From Erythroxylum novogranatense (lineage: Eukaryota; Streptophyta; Magnoliopsida; Malpighiales; Erythroxylaceae), in contig CM057228.1 of the NCBI GenBank assembly GCA_029891385.1, positions 71,377,523-71,441,522 on the forward strand: 64,000 nucleotides of DNA. Direction: 5' to 3'. The translations under genes were made by a program, and so were the position numbers. Below, one piece after another: positions 24,501 to 37,455 of this stretch. Every line of letters starts with the position of its first letter. The first letter of the stretch is position 1. A model generated the notes under the pieces. That model searched no databases. It was not told the DNA's origin and saw only the letters and a list, made by a program, of their open reading frames with translations.

Positions 24501-26999
24501 TAAGTAATAATTACGTGTTAATCATCAATAACTAATTAATTCATTGATTTTAATAAATCAATTATTTAATTATATATTAATTATTATGAATTACATTTTA
24601 ATTTATTTTATTTAATTAAGGAATTAAAATATATCTTTTCACAAAGTGACACTTAAGTCACGATTGTGACTCAATAATAATAATATTTTATTTTATTTTA
24701 AGTATCTAACTTATTAATTAATAATATATTATAATTAGTTGATTAGTTTTATATATTTTATATTTATTAAAAGAAAAATATAATCACTAATGTTATTTAA
24801 TTAATTAAATAATTAATTAATTATATTTTAATAAATCCATACTTAATTATTTATTTACTTAATAAAATGTTATAAAATTATACAAAGTGCTAATTGCCTA
24901 TAAAAATAACTTGCACAACGTGGTAGTCACGCTTAGAATATTAGGTCACAAAGTGACTACTTACCTATATATATACATTAATTAATTTATAATATATTAA
25001 TCATTATTAATTATAACTGAATAAGATTAACAATTAATGATTAATAATTAATTTATAAATAAAGTATAATTTAATAAACCATTTAAGTTATTATATTCTT
25101 ATTACATTATTAATCAAGTATCACATTTTCATAAATCAATCAATTAATTATATTTTAAATAACTCATAATATTTTAATTGCATGAAATTATATTTTAACT
25201 TGCTAAATAGTTATAATTAAATTAATGAAAGACATTTTAGAATATGTAATTAAAAAGGAAAATTTTTAGATGCATTAATAATAACATAAGTAATAATTAC
25301 GTGTAAATAATCAATAATTAATTAATTAATTATTAAAATTTAACAAATCATATATTTAATTAAGGAATTAAAATAAATCTTTTCATATGCATGACATATG
25401 CCACGTCGATGACGCCTATAATATAAAAGTTTATTTTATTTTAATTAAATAATCAATTAATTATTTTGTTACTAATCAATAATATACTTAAGTCACTTAT
25501 TACCCCTATAATAATATAATTCTATTTTATTTTGAGTAATTAATCAATTAATTATATTGCTATTAATTAATAATATATTATAATTAGTCAATTAATTATA
25601 TATATATATATTACACTTAATAAAAATGAAAACTATTTAATTAATTGAAGAATAAATTAATTATATTTTAAGAAATATATACTTATTTAATTAATTATTT
25701 AATAAAATGTTATAAAATTATAAAGGGTTAATTGCCCGTAAAAAAATAACATGCACAACATGGTAGTCACGCTTATGACTATTAAGTCACAAGTGTGACT
25801 GCTACCTATATATACATCAATTAATTAATAATATATAAATCTTTTTAATCATAATTGAATAACATTAACAGTTAACGATTAACAATTAATTTGTCAATAT
25901 GGTATAATTTAATAAATCATTTAATTTATTATATTCTAATAACCATTATTAATCAAGCATCACATTTTCATAAATCAATGAATTAATTATACTTTAACCG
26001 ATTGATAATATTTTTGTTACATGAAATTATATTTTAATATACTAAATTGTTTTAGTTAAATTCATTAATGATATTTTAAGAATACGTAATTAAAAATGGG
26101 GAAAAATATTTCATACGCATTAATAATAACATAAGTAATATTTATGTGTTAATAATCAATAGTATACTTAAGTCAAGCTGTGATTCCTATAATAAAAATT
26201 TTCATTTTATTTTAAGTGATTAGTCAATTAATTATTTTATTTTTAATTAATAATATATTATAATTAGCCAATTAATTTTATATATTATATTTAATAAAAA
26301 TGAAAATATAAGTACTAATTCTATTTAATTAATTAAAGAATAAATTAATTATATTTAATAAATTAATAAAATGTTATAAAATTATACAGTGTTAATTGCC
26401 TGTAAAAAGAAAATAACTTATACGACATGGTAGTGACTTTGTGAATATTGTTACAGCATGACTACATACCTATATATATACATTAATTAATTAATACTAT
26501 ATTAATCATTATTAATTATAACTAGATAAGAGTAAGAGTTAACGACGAATAATTAAATTATAATTTAATAAATTATTTAATTTATCATATCCTAATTACC
26601 ATCATTAAACAAGTATCGCATTTTGATAAATCAATTAATTAATTATATTTTAACTAACTCATAATATTTTAATTACGTGAAATTATATTTTGATTTACTA
26701 AATAGTTATAATGGACGACATGGTAGTGACCCATGTGAATATTGTCATAGGCATGGCTATATACCTATATATATATATATATACGTTAATTAATTAATAA
26801 TATATTAATCATTATTAATTATAAATGAATAAGATTAGCGATTAATGATGAATAATTAATTTATAAATAAAGTATAATTTAATAATCATTTAATTTATTA
26901 TATTCTAATTAACATCATTAATCAATTATCACATTTTCATAAATCAATTAATTAATTATATTTTAATTAATTGATAAAATTTTAATTACAAGAAATTAT
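21600..26999. repeat. Right copy of the diverged duplication; satellite
   Basis: Pairs with about 4.1-10.8 kb through the shared variant motifs listed for the left copy. It lacks the LINE and hAT insertions, so those inserted after the duplication or only in one lineage. The region equivalent to the hAT site (about 25360) has a small deletion of its own between TTTAATTA repeats, so it is not a clean empty site. Monomers are otherwise ordinary, with a short variant near 23103. Confidence 0.7.
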
Positions 27000-27548
27000 A
27001 TTTTAATTTGCTAAATAGTTATAATAAAATTAATTAAAGATATTTTAAGAATATGTAATTAAAAATAGGAAAACATATTTTACGCATTAATAATAACATA
27101 AGTAATATTTGTGTTAATAAACAATAATTAATTAATTGGTAAGATTTCCAAAAATCAATTATTTAATTATATATTGATTATTATGAATTATATGTTATAT
27201 TTTTATTTAATTAAGAAAATAAAAATAAATCTTTTCACAAAGGTGACACTTAAGTCACGCATGTGACTCTATAATAATAAACTTTTATCTTATTTTAAGT
27301 AATTAATTATTTTCTATTAATTATTAATATATTATAATTATTCAATAAATTTTATATATTTTATATTTAATCAAAATGAAAATTTAAACACTAATTCTGT
27401 TTATTTAATTAAAGAATAAATTAATTAAATTTTAATAAATTGATACCTAATTAATTATTTATTTAATAAAATGTTATAAAAGAAAGTAACTTGCATGACA
27501 AGGTAGTCACAATTATGAATTTTAAATCACAGGCATAACTACTTACCG

Positions 27549-27580
<32 letters not shown>

Positions 27581-30500
27581 TCATTATTAATTATAATGAA
27601 ATATGATTAATAATTAATTTATAAATAAAGTATAATTTAATAAATCATTTAATTTATTATATTCTAATTACCATTATTAATCAAGTATCACAATTTCATA
27701 AATCAATTAATTAATTGTATTTTAACTAACTCATAACATTTTAATTACAAGAAATTATATTTTGATTTACTAAATAGTTATAATTAAATTAATTAACAAT
27801 ATTTTAAGAATATGTAATTAAAAAGGGAAAATATTTTAGATGCATTAATAATAACATAAGTAATAATTAAGTGTTAGTAATCAATTAATTAGTTAATAAG
27901 ATTTTAATAAATCAATTATTTAATTATATATTGATTATTATGAATTACATTTTAATTGATTTTTATTTAATTAAGGAATTAAAATAAATCTTTTCACATG
28001 CATGACACTTAAGTCACTACTGTTACTCCAATAATAATAATATTTTATTTTACTTTAAGCAACTAATTATTTTACTATTAATTAATAAGATATTATAATT
28101 AGTCAATTAATTTTATATATTTCATATTTAATAAAATAAAAATATTGGCGCTAATTATATTTAATTAATTAAATAATAAATTAATTATATTTTAATAAAT
28201 CAATACATAATTATTTAATTATTTAATAAAATATTATAAAATTATACAGATATTAGTTGCCTGTAAAAGAAAGTAACTTGCACGATATGGCAGTCATGCC
28301 TGTGACTCTTATAATAATAAAATTTCAATTTATTTCAAGTAATTAATCAATGAATTATTTTGTTATTAATTAGTAATATATTATCATTGGTCAATTAATT
28401 TTTATATATTACATTTAATAAAAATAAAAATCAAACACTTATTCTAGTTAATTAATTAAAGTGAAAATTAATTATATTTTAATAAATCAATACTTAATTA
28501 ATTAATTACTTAATAACAAATGTTACAAAATTATACAAGTGTTAATTGCCCATAAAAAGAAAGTAACATGCACAGATGACAATCACGTCCCGTGAATATT
28601 AAGTCATAGGTGGGACTACTTACCTATATATATACATCAATTAATTAATAATGCAGAATCATTATTAATTATAACTGAGATTAACAATTAATGATTATTA
28701 ATTAATTTATAAATAAAACATAATTTAATAAATCATTTAATTTGTTTTATTCTAATTACCACTATTAATCAAGTAGCACATTTTCATAAATCAATTAATT
28801 AATTATATTTTAACCAACTCATAATATTTTAATAAAATGAAATTATATTTTGATTTGATAAAGAGTTATAATTAAATTAATTAAAGATATTTCAAGATTA
28901 TGTAATTAAAAAGGAAAATATTTCGACGCATTAATAACAACATAATTAATAATTACGTGTTAATAATCGATAATTAATTAATAAGATTTTAATAAATCAA
29001 TTATTTAATTATATTTTGATTATTACTTAAATACATTTTAATTCATTTTATTTAATTAAGAAATTAAAAATAAATTTTGTCGCAGCGTGAGACTTAAGTC
29101 ACCACTGTGACTCCAATAATAACAATATTTTATTTTATTTTATGTAATCAATTATTTTACTATTAATTAATAATATATTTTAATTAGTCAATTAATTTTA
29201 TATATTTTATATTTAATAAAATGAAAAATATAAGCACTAATTTTATTTAATAAATTAAAGAATAAATTAAATATATTTTAATAAATCAATACTTAGTTAA
29301 TTAATAATTTATTAAAATATGTTATAAATTATGTAGTTGTTAATTGCCCATAAAAAGAAAATAACATGCAAGACATGGTAGTCATGCCTATGAAGATTAA
29401 GTCATATTCATAACTACTTACCTATATATATATATATACACATTAATTATTAATCGTTATTAATTATAATTGAATAAGATTAATCATTAATGATTAATCA
29501 TTAGTTTTAAATAAAATTTAATTTAAAAATCATTTAATTTATTATATTATAATTACCATTATTAATCAAGTATCACATTTTCATAAAATCAATTAATTAA
29601 TTATATTTTAACTAAGTCATAATATTTTAATTACATGAAATTAGATTTTGATTTAATAAATAGTTATAATTGAACTAATTAAAGATATTTTGAGAATACA
29701 TAATTAAAAAGGACATTAAAAATAAAATACGTAATAATTACGATTAATAATTAATAATTAATAAAATAATTAATTAATAAGATTTTAATAAATAAATTAT
29801 TTAATTATATATTGATTATTATGAATTACATTTAATTAATTTATTTATTTAAGGAATTAACAAATAACTCTTTTCACAAGCGTGACATCTAAGTCACAAT
29901 TGTGACTCCATAATAATAAAATTTTATTTTATTTTAAGTAATTAATCGTTGTCTTATTAATTAACAATATATTATAATTAGTCTATTTAATTTTATATAT
30001 TTTATATTTAATAAAAATGAAAATATAAGCACTAATGCTATTTAACTTATTAAAGAATAAATTAATTAGATTTTAATAAATCAATGCTTAGTTAATTAAT
30101 TATTTAATAAAAATGGTATAAAATTATATAGGTATTAATTGCCTAAAAAGAAAATAACATGCAAGACATGGTAGTCACGCCTTATGAAAATTAAGTCACA
30201 GTGTGACTACTTACCTATATATATACATTAATTATCAATCATTATTAATTATAACTGAATAAAATTGACAGCTTAATGATTAATCATTGATTTATCAATA
30301 AAGTATAATTTAACAAATCATTTAACTTATTATATTATAATAACCATTATTAATCAAGTGTCGCATTTTCGTACATCAATTAATTAATTATATTTTAACT
30401 AACTTGTAATATTTTAGTTACATGAAATTATATTCTAATTTACTAAATAGTTATAATTAAATTAATTAAAAATATTTTAAGAATATGTATTTAAAGCGGG

Positions 30501-31080
30501 AAAAATATTTCAAATACATTAATAATAACATAAGTAATATTTACGTGGTAATAATCATTAATTAATGAATTAATTAATAAGATTTCAATAAATCAATTAT
30601 TTAATTATATATTGATTATTATGAATTATATTTTAATTAATTTTTAATTGCGGAATTAAAAATAGATCTTTTCATAGGCATGATTGTTAAGTCACGCCTA
30701 TGACTCCTATAATACTAAAAGTTCATTTAATTTTAACTAAATAACTAATTAATTATTTTTATTAATCAATTACATACTTAAGTAACGCTGTGACTCTTAT
30801 AATAATAAATTTTATTTTATTTTAAGTTATTATTCAATTATTTATTTTGTTATTAATTAATAATATATAATAATTAGTCAATTAATTTTCATATATTATA
30901 TTTAATAAAAATGAAAAATAAAGCACTAAGTCTATTAATTAAAGAGTAAATTAATTATATTTTAATAAATCGATACTTAATTAATTATTTAATAACAAAT
31001 GTTACAAAATTATAAAGGAGTTAATTGCTCATAAAAAAAAACATGCACAGCATAGCAGTCACGTCTGTGAATATTAAGTC
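27000..31080. repeat. A+T-rich complex satellite array before the nested retrotransposons
   Basis: Ordinary monomers with a TA expansion at about 27549-27572. From about 28650 monomers begin to carry the AATAATGCA variant that dominates after 42263, so the array was continuous before the retrotransposon complex inserted. No gene visible. Confidence 0.88.
31076..31080. repeat. 5-bp target-site duplication (left) of the outer LTR
   Basis: AAGTC here matches AAGTC at 42263-42267. Joining the flanks restores a normal satellite segment (ATTAAGTC followed by ATAGGCACAACTACTTACC), so the insertion split a GTCAC box. Confidence 0.9.
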
Positions 31081-31294
31081 TGTAATACTCGGTATTTGAT
31101 TTACCGGTACACCGAAAAAAATCAGTATTTGAGACTAATGTCATTAAAACCAAGACAGTGAATTATAATTTTTGGTGACATCAAATTAATGATGTTTGAC
31201 ACTTTTTTAGTTGTTATAGGAAATTGTACGAGCAGATTTTGAAAGAACCAGTACAAGAGGGGCATTTTTGTAAATAATGAACAAAATGGCTTAT

Positions 31295-31929
31295 TGACAC
31301 GACCCACCTTTTTGGGCCATGTTGGCACTAGGGAATGGGTAGGATTAATGCCACCAAAACCCGTAGTAAGCCCAACTTCTACTAAAATTCTAATTGACCC
31401 ATTTATTTTTTGATAATCCTTATCGCTTTTAATTGGTTGTAAGAAGTAAGGATCCAATCATGAAATTCTCACATACATCATTAACAACCAACATTGTTCA
31501 CAACAACACAACAAGACCATAAATGTTTTATGTATATATGATTATGACAAACCCATGGAGCAGCTATAAGTATCTGCAAATTACATCATGTCGAATACAA
31601 AACCAAAACATTACTTGTCTGCTTATCCAAGCTAGTCTAAAAAAGCTTGAGAGGAGCCCTAATGGAGGTTAGGGTCATGCATAAGGAGAGAGAAGAAGAA
31701 GACAAGGCACTAATTTCCTTATATACTCCCCCATGTCCACTTATTTACAAAAACGCCACTCTTGTATTTTTTTTTTTTATACATCCGTTCAATACCCTCC
31801 CTGTACACCGAAAGATATCATACATCATTAATTTGATGTCACTAACATTATTGTTCACTTGCTTTGATTTTAATGACATTAGTCTCAATATTAATTTATT
31901 TCGATTGTAACGTTAATAGCGGTGTTACA
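31295..31929 (-). repeat. 3' LTR of nested element, internally deleted
   Basis: Aligns with both ends of the 5' LTR but lacks about 1.97 kb. The join is near 31639-31646. The corresponding 5' LTR positions are about 37417 and 39385, where short AAGC-TTTT-like matches (in sense) lie on both sides, so microhomology-mediated deletion is likely. The TATA box is retained (31718-31725, minus). The deletion includes the candidate leader intron plus about 60 bp upstream and 36 bp downstream of it. Confidence 0.88.
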
Positions 31930-31945
31930 TTCTCCCTTATTAAAA
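31930..31945 (-). other. Polypurine tract
   Basis: Sense strand reads TTTTAATAAGGGAGAA directly before the 3' LTR start TGTAACACC. This is the plus-strand DNA primer site of LTR retrotransposons; the AAGGGAGAA core is purine-only. Confidence 0.88.
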
Positions 31946-31949
31946 TTCG

Positions 31950-32470
31950 TCCACAATTTTGAAAATTTACCTTATTGGGGAAACAACGTGGATATCTCGC
32001 TTCTCATTGATTCTTCGTCTCCCATGTACATTCCTCAATTCTTTGATTCTCGCCATTGAACTTTGATCATCGGAATATCTTTATTCCGCAACTTTCTAAT
32101 CTACACTGCCTATAATGGCAATCGGGTTTCTTCATAAGAGAGATCTTCGCTATATTCACTGGGTTTGCAAGATATGAGAAGGATCTGGAATGTACTTTCT
32201 TAACATAGATATGTGGAAGACCGGATGCACAGAGCTAAGATGAGGAGGCAAAGCTAACCGACATGACACATTTCCGACCCTTTCAAGGATCTCGAATGGT
32301 CCAATATATCTAGGTTCACTTCCTCTCTTTCCAAATCACTCGCCTTTCATAGGAAAGACTTTACGAAAACTTGATCACCGGTTCATACCGCACATCTCTT
32401 CTCTTAGAATCTGATAACTCTTCCGCTCATCAAAGCTATTCTCAATCTTTCCCGTATCGAGGAACTTTTG
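31950..32470 (-). pseudogene. Integrase C-terminal/chromodomain-like region, broken
   Basis: In shifting minus frames I read segments like [20 protein letters not shown] and [20 protein letters not shown], followed by IPDPSH, the conserved GPF/Y-type C-terminal module of chromovirus integrases, which helps bind DNA and target insertion. Nearer the polypurine tract a degenerate KVQWR stretch followed by a MRSE-like segment matches the short chromodomain-like tail of plant chromoviruses. At least two frameshifts and stops separate the pieces. It lies between the integrase core and the polypurine tract, as expected for the last pol segment. Confidence 0.75.
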
Positions 32471-33566
32471 CAGACGCTTTCTTGAATTAGTCCGGTCCTT
32501 CTAATCGCTTTTCTCCCACTTCATCGGCATAGGGAGATCTGCATTTTCTACCATACAATGCTTCAAAAGGTGTCATTCCAATGGTGGAATGGTAGCTATT
32601 GTTGTAAGCAAATTCTATTAAGGGCAAATGATGTTCCCAATCTCCACCAAAATCTAAGACACACATTCTTAACATGTCTTGAGTGTCCGGATGGTTCTCT
32701 CGATTGCCCATCACCATGGGTGGAATGTCGTACTAAAATTCAACTTTGTACCCATAGCTTCTTGTAATTTCTGCCAGAATCTAGAAGTGAACTCGTCCTC
32801 TGTCGTAAAACAATAGAACCGGCACTCCATGATACTTCACAATTATGTCCACATACAATCGGGCTAACGAAATGCACTATAAGTAGTCTTAACAAATATA
32901 AAGTGAGATGACTTAGTTAGTCATCAACTATAACCCAAATTGAATCATGCCCTTGCGCTTCTTGGCAACCCAATCACAAAGTCCATGGTAATCCGCTCCC
33001 ACTTCCACTCGGTAATGTAGCTCCTGTAGTAGTCCAAAGGGGCTTCGATGTTCAAACTTGACCAGTTGACAAGTTAAACAGGTGGATACAAATTGGGCTA
33101 TATCTTTCTTCATACCTGGCCACCAATATATGCCTTTAATATCATGATACATCTTGGTGGTTCCAGGGTGAACACTATAAGGTGCATAATGTGCTTCATG
33201 CATAATCTTTTGTCTTAGCCCATTTATATCAGGTACACATAACCTGTCACCACATCTCAATTCTCCATCCACCATATTGAACTCTGTCACCTTACCATCT
33301 TGGACAGCTATTCTCAATTTGGCTAGCTCCGGATCACTACCTTGGACAGTTTTAATCTCATCCATCAAATTGGACTTCACCTGGAATTGAGCAAGTAATT
33401 CTTGGGAATCAGATACTTCCAAGTGCAATCCCGCATTAAATAACCCATTTAAATCTTGAACTAACTCTTTCTTTTGAATGGAGATATGATGCAAACTCCC
33501 ATCGATTTTCTCGCTCAAAGCATCACCACTACATTGGCTTTGCTCGGGTGATACAAGATCCGACAA
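32471..33566 (-). pseudogene. Integrase (zinc-binding and core), broken
   Basis: The upstream half is open as a 212-codon frame (33566-32928) that includes an H2C2 zinc-binding module: HEAHYAPYSVHPGTTKMYHD, then IYWWPGMKKDIAQFVSTCLT and CQLVK. The core follows in pieces: DEFTSRFWQKLQEAMGTKLN around the second catalytic Asp, and the [26 protein letters not shown] stretch in the frame 32717-32487. Between 32930 and 32720 the frame is lost, and the helix with the catalytic Glu is shifted ([10 protein letters not shown] where the family has GQSERTIQ). The family inserts the cDNA into host DNA; this copy cannot. Confidence 0.88.
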
Positions 33567-33950
33567 TCATAATCCTTCAATAACTCAATCCATCGCCTTT
33601 GTCTCGATTCAATTCTTTCTGCTTCGAATGTAATCAAGACTCTTATGATCTGATATATTTCACTCTTTTCACCATATAAATAGTGTCTCCATATTTTCAA
33701 TGAAAATATCACACCGCCATTTCTAGATCATGTGTAGGATAGTTCACCTCATGTTTTCTCAACTGCCTGAAGCATAGGCAATTACCTTCCCATTCGCATC
33801 AATACACGCCCTAAACCAACTTTGGAGGCATCACAAGATATCACATAATCACCTTGCCTGAAGGCAATGCTAACACTAGAGCTGATGTAAGACATTCCTT
33901 AAGCTTTTGGAAACTTTGCTCACAGGAAACATCCCACTCAAATCTCACTT
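33515..33950 (-). pseudogene. Retrotransposon RNase H, broken
   Basis: Sense pieces show VISCDASKVGLG (first catalytic Asp), HEVNYPTHDLEMA (Glu region) and ESRQRRWIELLKDYDCRILY-HPSKANVV, followed after a one-base loss by DALSEKI. The normal ending is ANVVADALS, so the frameshift falls in the last catalytic motif near 33520. Further losses lie in the YIRS/QRRW linker. It removes the RNA template during cDNA synthesis in intact relatives. It joins RT upstream and integrase downstream without a gap. Confidence 0.85.
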
Positions 33951-33959
33951 GTTTCCGAA

Positions 33960-34820
33960 GTTAACTTCACGAGGAGCAACTATCTTGGAAAATCCTTTAC
34001 AAATCGTCTGTAATAACCGCCATACCGAAACTTCAGATTTGCTAACCTTCGAGGTCTAGGCCAATTAGACACCGCTTCCACCTTCTCGAGAATCTACCGA
34101 ATCCTTTCTTTACTAATTATATGACCCAAGAAATTCACTCATCAAGCCGTAACTCACACTTTGCCAACTTGGCATATAATTGATTATCTCTAAGGATTTG
34201 CAACACCATTGCCAAGTGTCTTTCATGTTCCTCTTGGCTCCTGGAATAAACCAATATGTCATCAATGAAAACTACAACGAATTTATCCAAATATGGCCTG
34301 AAGATTCTATTCATCAAATCCATAAAGGCCGCTGGTGCATTTGTTAACCCAAAAGGAAGTACCAGGAACTCATAGTGCCCATATCTAGTTCTAAAGGCAG
34401 TTTTCGACACATCTTCTTTCAACTGATGATACCCAGATTTGAGATCAATCTTAGAGAAATGACTTGCTCCCTGTAATTGATCAAACAAATCGTCAATCCA
34501 AGGAAGAGGGTATTTATTCTTAATAGTTACTTTATTCAACTACCTATAATCTATGCATAACCGCAAAGATCCATCTTTCTTCTTGACAAATAACACTGGC
34601 GCACCCCATGGTGAACTACTGGGTCTAATAAACCCCTTATCAAGCAAATCCTGCAATTGCACCTTCAACTCTTTTAGTTCTACTGGTGCCATTCTGTATG
34701 GAGTAATGGAGATGGGGTTTGTACTGTGGAGGAGTTCTATACTAAACTCTATTTCCTATCCGGTGGTAATCCGTAAATCTTCCGAAACACATCCGAAAAA
34801 TCCCTTACTATAGGAATCGT
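33960..34820 (-). pseudogene. Reverse transcriptase, interrupted by a stop and frameshifts
   Basis: The best-kept part of the element. The frame 34539-34135 holds [32 protein letters not shown] and the catalytic [17 protein letters not shown] (Asp-Asp codons at 34258-34263). Upstream in the same frame, separated only by TAG at 34542-34540 where the family has Gln (CAG), are [40 protein letters not shown] and [15 protein letters not shown]-to-T change in a CAG context fits decay of a methylated cytosine. Downstream of 34135 the frame shifts, and GYYRRFVKDF can still be read near 34010. The enzyme makes cDNA from the element RNA. Confidence 0.93.
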
Positions 34821-34849
34821 TGTATCTCGCCGATCTCCTTCCGGTATCC

Positions 34850-35290
34850 CTTACTGCGCTATATACCCCGACATCCCTTTCTTAAGAATCTTTGGGCTGC
34901 GATAAATGAAATTCGCTAATAAGAAACCCAATTCGATCTCCTTGATATAACACTTCGCTTTCGATCCGCCTAAGTATGATTCTTTTGGCATAACAATCCA
35001 TTGTAGCATGGTGATTTGACAACCAATCCATACCCAAGATGACATCAAATTCTAATATCGCTAACTCGATCAAATTTGCCATAAATTTTCTGCCTTCTAT
35101 TTCTACTACACACGAGGAGTAAACATATGTCACTTCAACAGCTTCCTAAGGGTGTAACTATGAATAGTGGGTCTTTCATTACTTCTCCCTTTATCTAACT
35201 TTCGCAAAACTCTCGCTTATAAAAGAATGTGTGGCACCCGAGTCAAATAGCACCTTAGCATTCTCATTCGGATAAGGACTATGCCTATAT
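34850..35290 (-). pseudogene. Retroelement aspartic protease, broken
   Basis: The active-site motif AKVLFDSGATHSFISESFAK is readable on the minus strand, with the catalytic Asp codon at 35242-35244. The second half is in the frame 35133-34882: EIEGRKFMANLIELAILEFD then VILGMDWLSNHHATMDC, the conserved GMDWL segment of the gypsy-type protease. About 60 bases between the two halves (near 35140-35200) are out of frame. The protease would cut the gag-pol polyprotein. It lies between the gag zinc knuckle and RT, as usual. Confidence 0.88.
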
Positions 35291-35299
35291 CAACATTCA

Positions 35300-36850
35300 T
35301 CAATAAAAGAAAGATCATATCTTTTATCATAACAAAGCATAAATATTCTATTCATAACAACAATTTAACTCAATGTCAACGGGTTTGTATAGGTTACCGT
35401 GATAAACCGTATTAGAGGCCTGTGCTTTTGGGATTCACAAAGAAACACTCTCCCCGACCTCTATTTGCTGGGGCTGGTGCTGACATCAGTCCCATATTCT
35501 GAGTGAGCGCCTAGCCTTGAGGTCTACCTCTACCAATGGGCCTCTATTAATGATCTGCTTATCTCAACAAGAGTCCGTGAAGTCGGGGTGGAACCGCTTG
35601 GTTTTCGGCATCGGGCGTCTTTCATGAAATGTCCTTGTTGTCCGCACCTATAACAACCTCTCGGACCCGAGTTTACAAGGTCCTGGATGATTCTTTCCAC
35701 GTATATTACAAGCGCTTCTAACTTTGTGGGTGTTGGAGGTTCTTTGTGATCTAGATCGAGCTAGGTGTTGTGTACCACTAGGTGCTGAAAAGACAGATGC
35801 ACCTGGATTTCTAACTCTACCTTGACCCCTCTCGAGGTTCCGAAAGAGCGCATCGTGTTGTTTGTTCTGTTTGTCTCATCTGAGAGCTATCTCTCTCTCT
35901 ACGGCCTCTCTGCTCTCGCCTTTACCTTTCTTCTTGATTCTCTTCGCTATCCTCCTTAAACTTTGCTTCTAATTGTCGAGTCTTATCAATCAGCCTTGAC
36001 AAATTTGGGAAGTCAATAGTCGCAACAAAGACTATACAAGGAAGGTATAAGTCCCAACTTGTATCTTTCCATTTTTGCAGCCTCAGTAGGCACAATTGCT
36101 ATAGCAAATTTGCATAAGCGTAGAAATTCACTTGCATAATCATCTACACTCACACCAAAGTTTTGTCTGAGCCTTTCAAATTGTAGGGCTCGATTCATCT
36201 CTCATATGGAGAAACAAACTCATCGATTAATGCTGTTTAAAGAACTCCCAGTTGGAGGGTTCCCACCATATAATTGATCTTCAATATTCCCCTGGAACCA
36301 TTCCCAGGCATTCTTTGTCAATTTAATCCCCACTAATTCTATGATCCGTGCATCAGAGCAAGTCAATCTCCGAACCATTTTCTTAGTATGTCTCATAAAC
36401 TCTTGGGGATCCTCATATCTCTCACCACCAAACTCAGGGGTTTGCAATTTCAAGAAATCATTAATGCTTACTCCTTCATCATCTAACGCCGCCTAGGTAA
36501 TCCTCTAGGCATTTGCATTAGCGTGATGGTACAGAGCAACTTCAGTACAACCCGAGTTCTCTCTCTCTCTTCTAAGTATTCGTACTTCTTCTCTCAATTC
36601 TAGAACCTCCCGCCTCTCTTAAAGCTCGGTTCCGCTTCTAAGGCCTCAATCCTTTGTTGTAAGGTTCTAACATCTTCCCTCGAGCACCGGGGCTCGGGTT
36701 CATTTTCTATCTCCGATCTCCTCCTAACTCGGGTGGAGACCTTTCTTCTTGTTGTTCTTTGCATTGATTCGACATCGTGCAGTGGTCGGGATTTTCCTAG
36801 ACGACCTCGCCCTCGTCCTCGCTGAGGAGGTGTTCTTCTTTAGGAGGCAT
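35300..36850 (-). pseudogene. Gag with zinc knuckle, broken
   Basis: Starts at an ATG at 36850 (MPPK, like the MPPRR start of plant gypsy gag), but the frame shifts within about 20 codons; the next frame is Arg/Gly-rich and then coiled-coil-like (REDVRTLQQRIEALEAE). The capsid-type domain is in two frames, 36453-36220 (PEFGGERYEDPQEFMRHTKK, then WEWFQ) and 36198-36013 (NRALQFERLRQNFGVSVDDY, then ASEFLRLCKFA). The CCHC knuckle reads CYRCGQQGHFMKD at 35655-35617, and a one-base deletion at about 35616 destroys the last Cys (GAC-GCC where GAC-TGC is expected). Gag packages the element RNA. Confidence 0.88.
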
Positions 36851-37055
36851 CTCTAGTATTAAAAAAAATAGAAATCGTTTAGACATAAAAATAACATGCT
36901 ATTGACATGATGCAGATCCTATGCTCCATGGTGTCATGCTCATGCAAAATATCATATGCATATCTCTTATCCGAAATGTCTTTGTTTTTTTAATATATAT
37001 ATATAATTTTTTTGTCCATCATCTAGTTCACAAGATCCTTACTCTTATGCAACCT

Positions 37056-37068
37056 GGCTCTGATACCA
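37056..37068 (-). other. Primer binding site for initiator Met-tRNA
   Basis: Sense TGGTATCAGAGCC lies two bases after the 5' LTR end and is complementary to the 3' end of plant initiator Met-tRNA, the usual primer of Ty3/gypsy and Ty1/copia elements in plants. It fixes the element's orientation and the LTR end. Confidence 0.95.
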
Positions 37069-37455
37069 TCTAACACGACCCACCTTTTTGGGCCGTGTTG
37101 GCACTAGGAAATGGGTAGGCTTAATGCCACCAAAACCCGTAGTAAGCCCAACTTCTACTAAAAATTCGACATGACCCATTTATTTTTCTGATAATCTTTA
37201 TCGTTTTTAATTGGTTGTAAGAAGTAAGGATCCAATCATGAAATTCTCACATACATCATTAACAACCAACATTGTTCGCAACAACACAACAAGACCATAA
37301 ATGTTTTATGTATATATGATTATGACAAACCCATGGAGTAGCTATAAGTATCTCGCAAATTACATCATGTCAATACAAAACCAAAACATTACTTGTCCGC
37401 TTATCCAAGCTAGTCTCAAAAGGCTTGGATTTCTCTTGTCCGATCCGCTAATCTC

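Noticed and set aside
1737..31080. Centromere assignment
   Set aside because: A long satellite array with nested gypsy elements is compatible with a centromere but also with subtelomeric or interstitial heterochromatin; no sequence feature here decides it.
32558..34813. Plus-strand open frames at 32558-32767 and 34553-34813
   Set aside because: Antisense shadows of the integrase and reverse transcriptase remnants.
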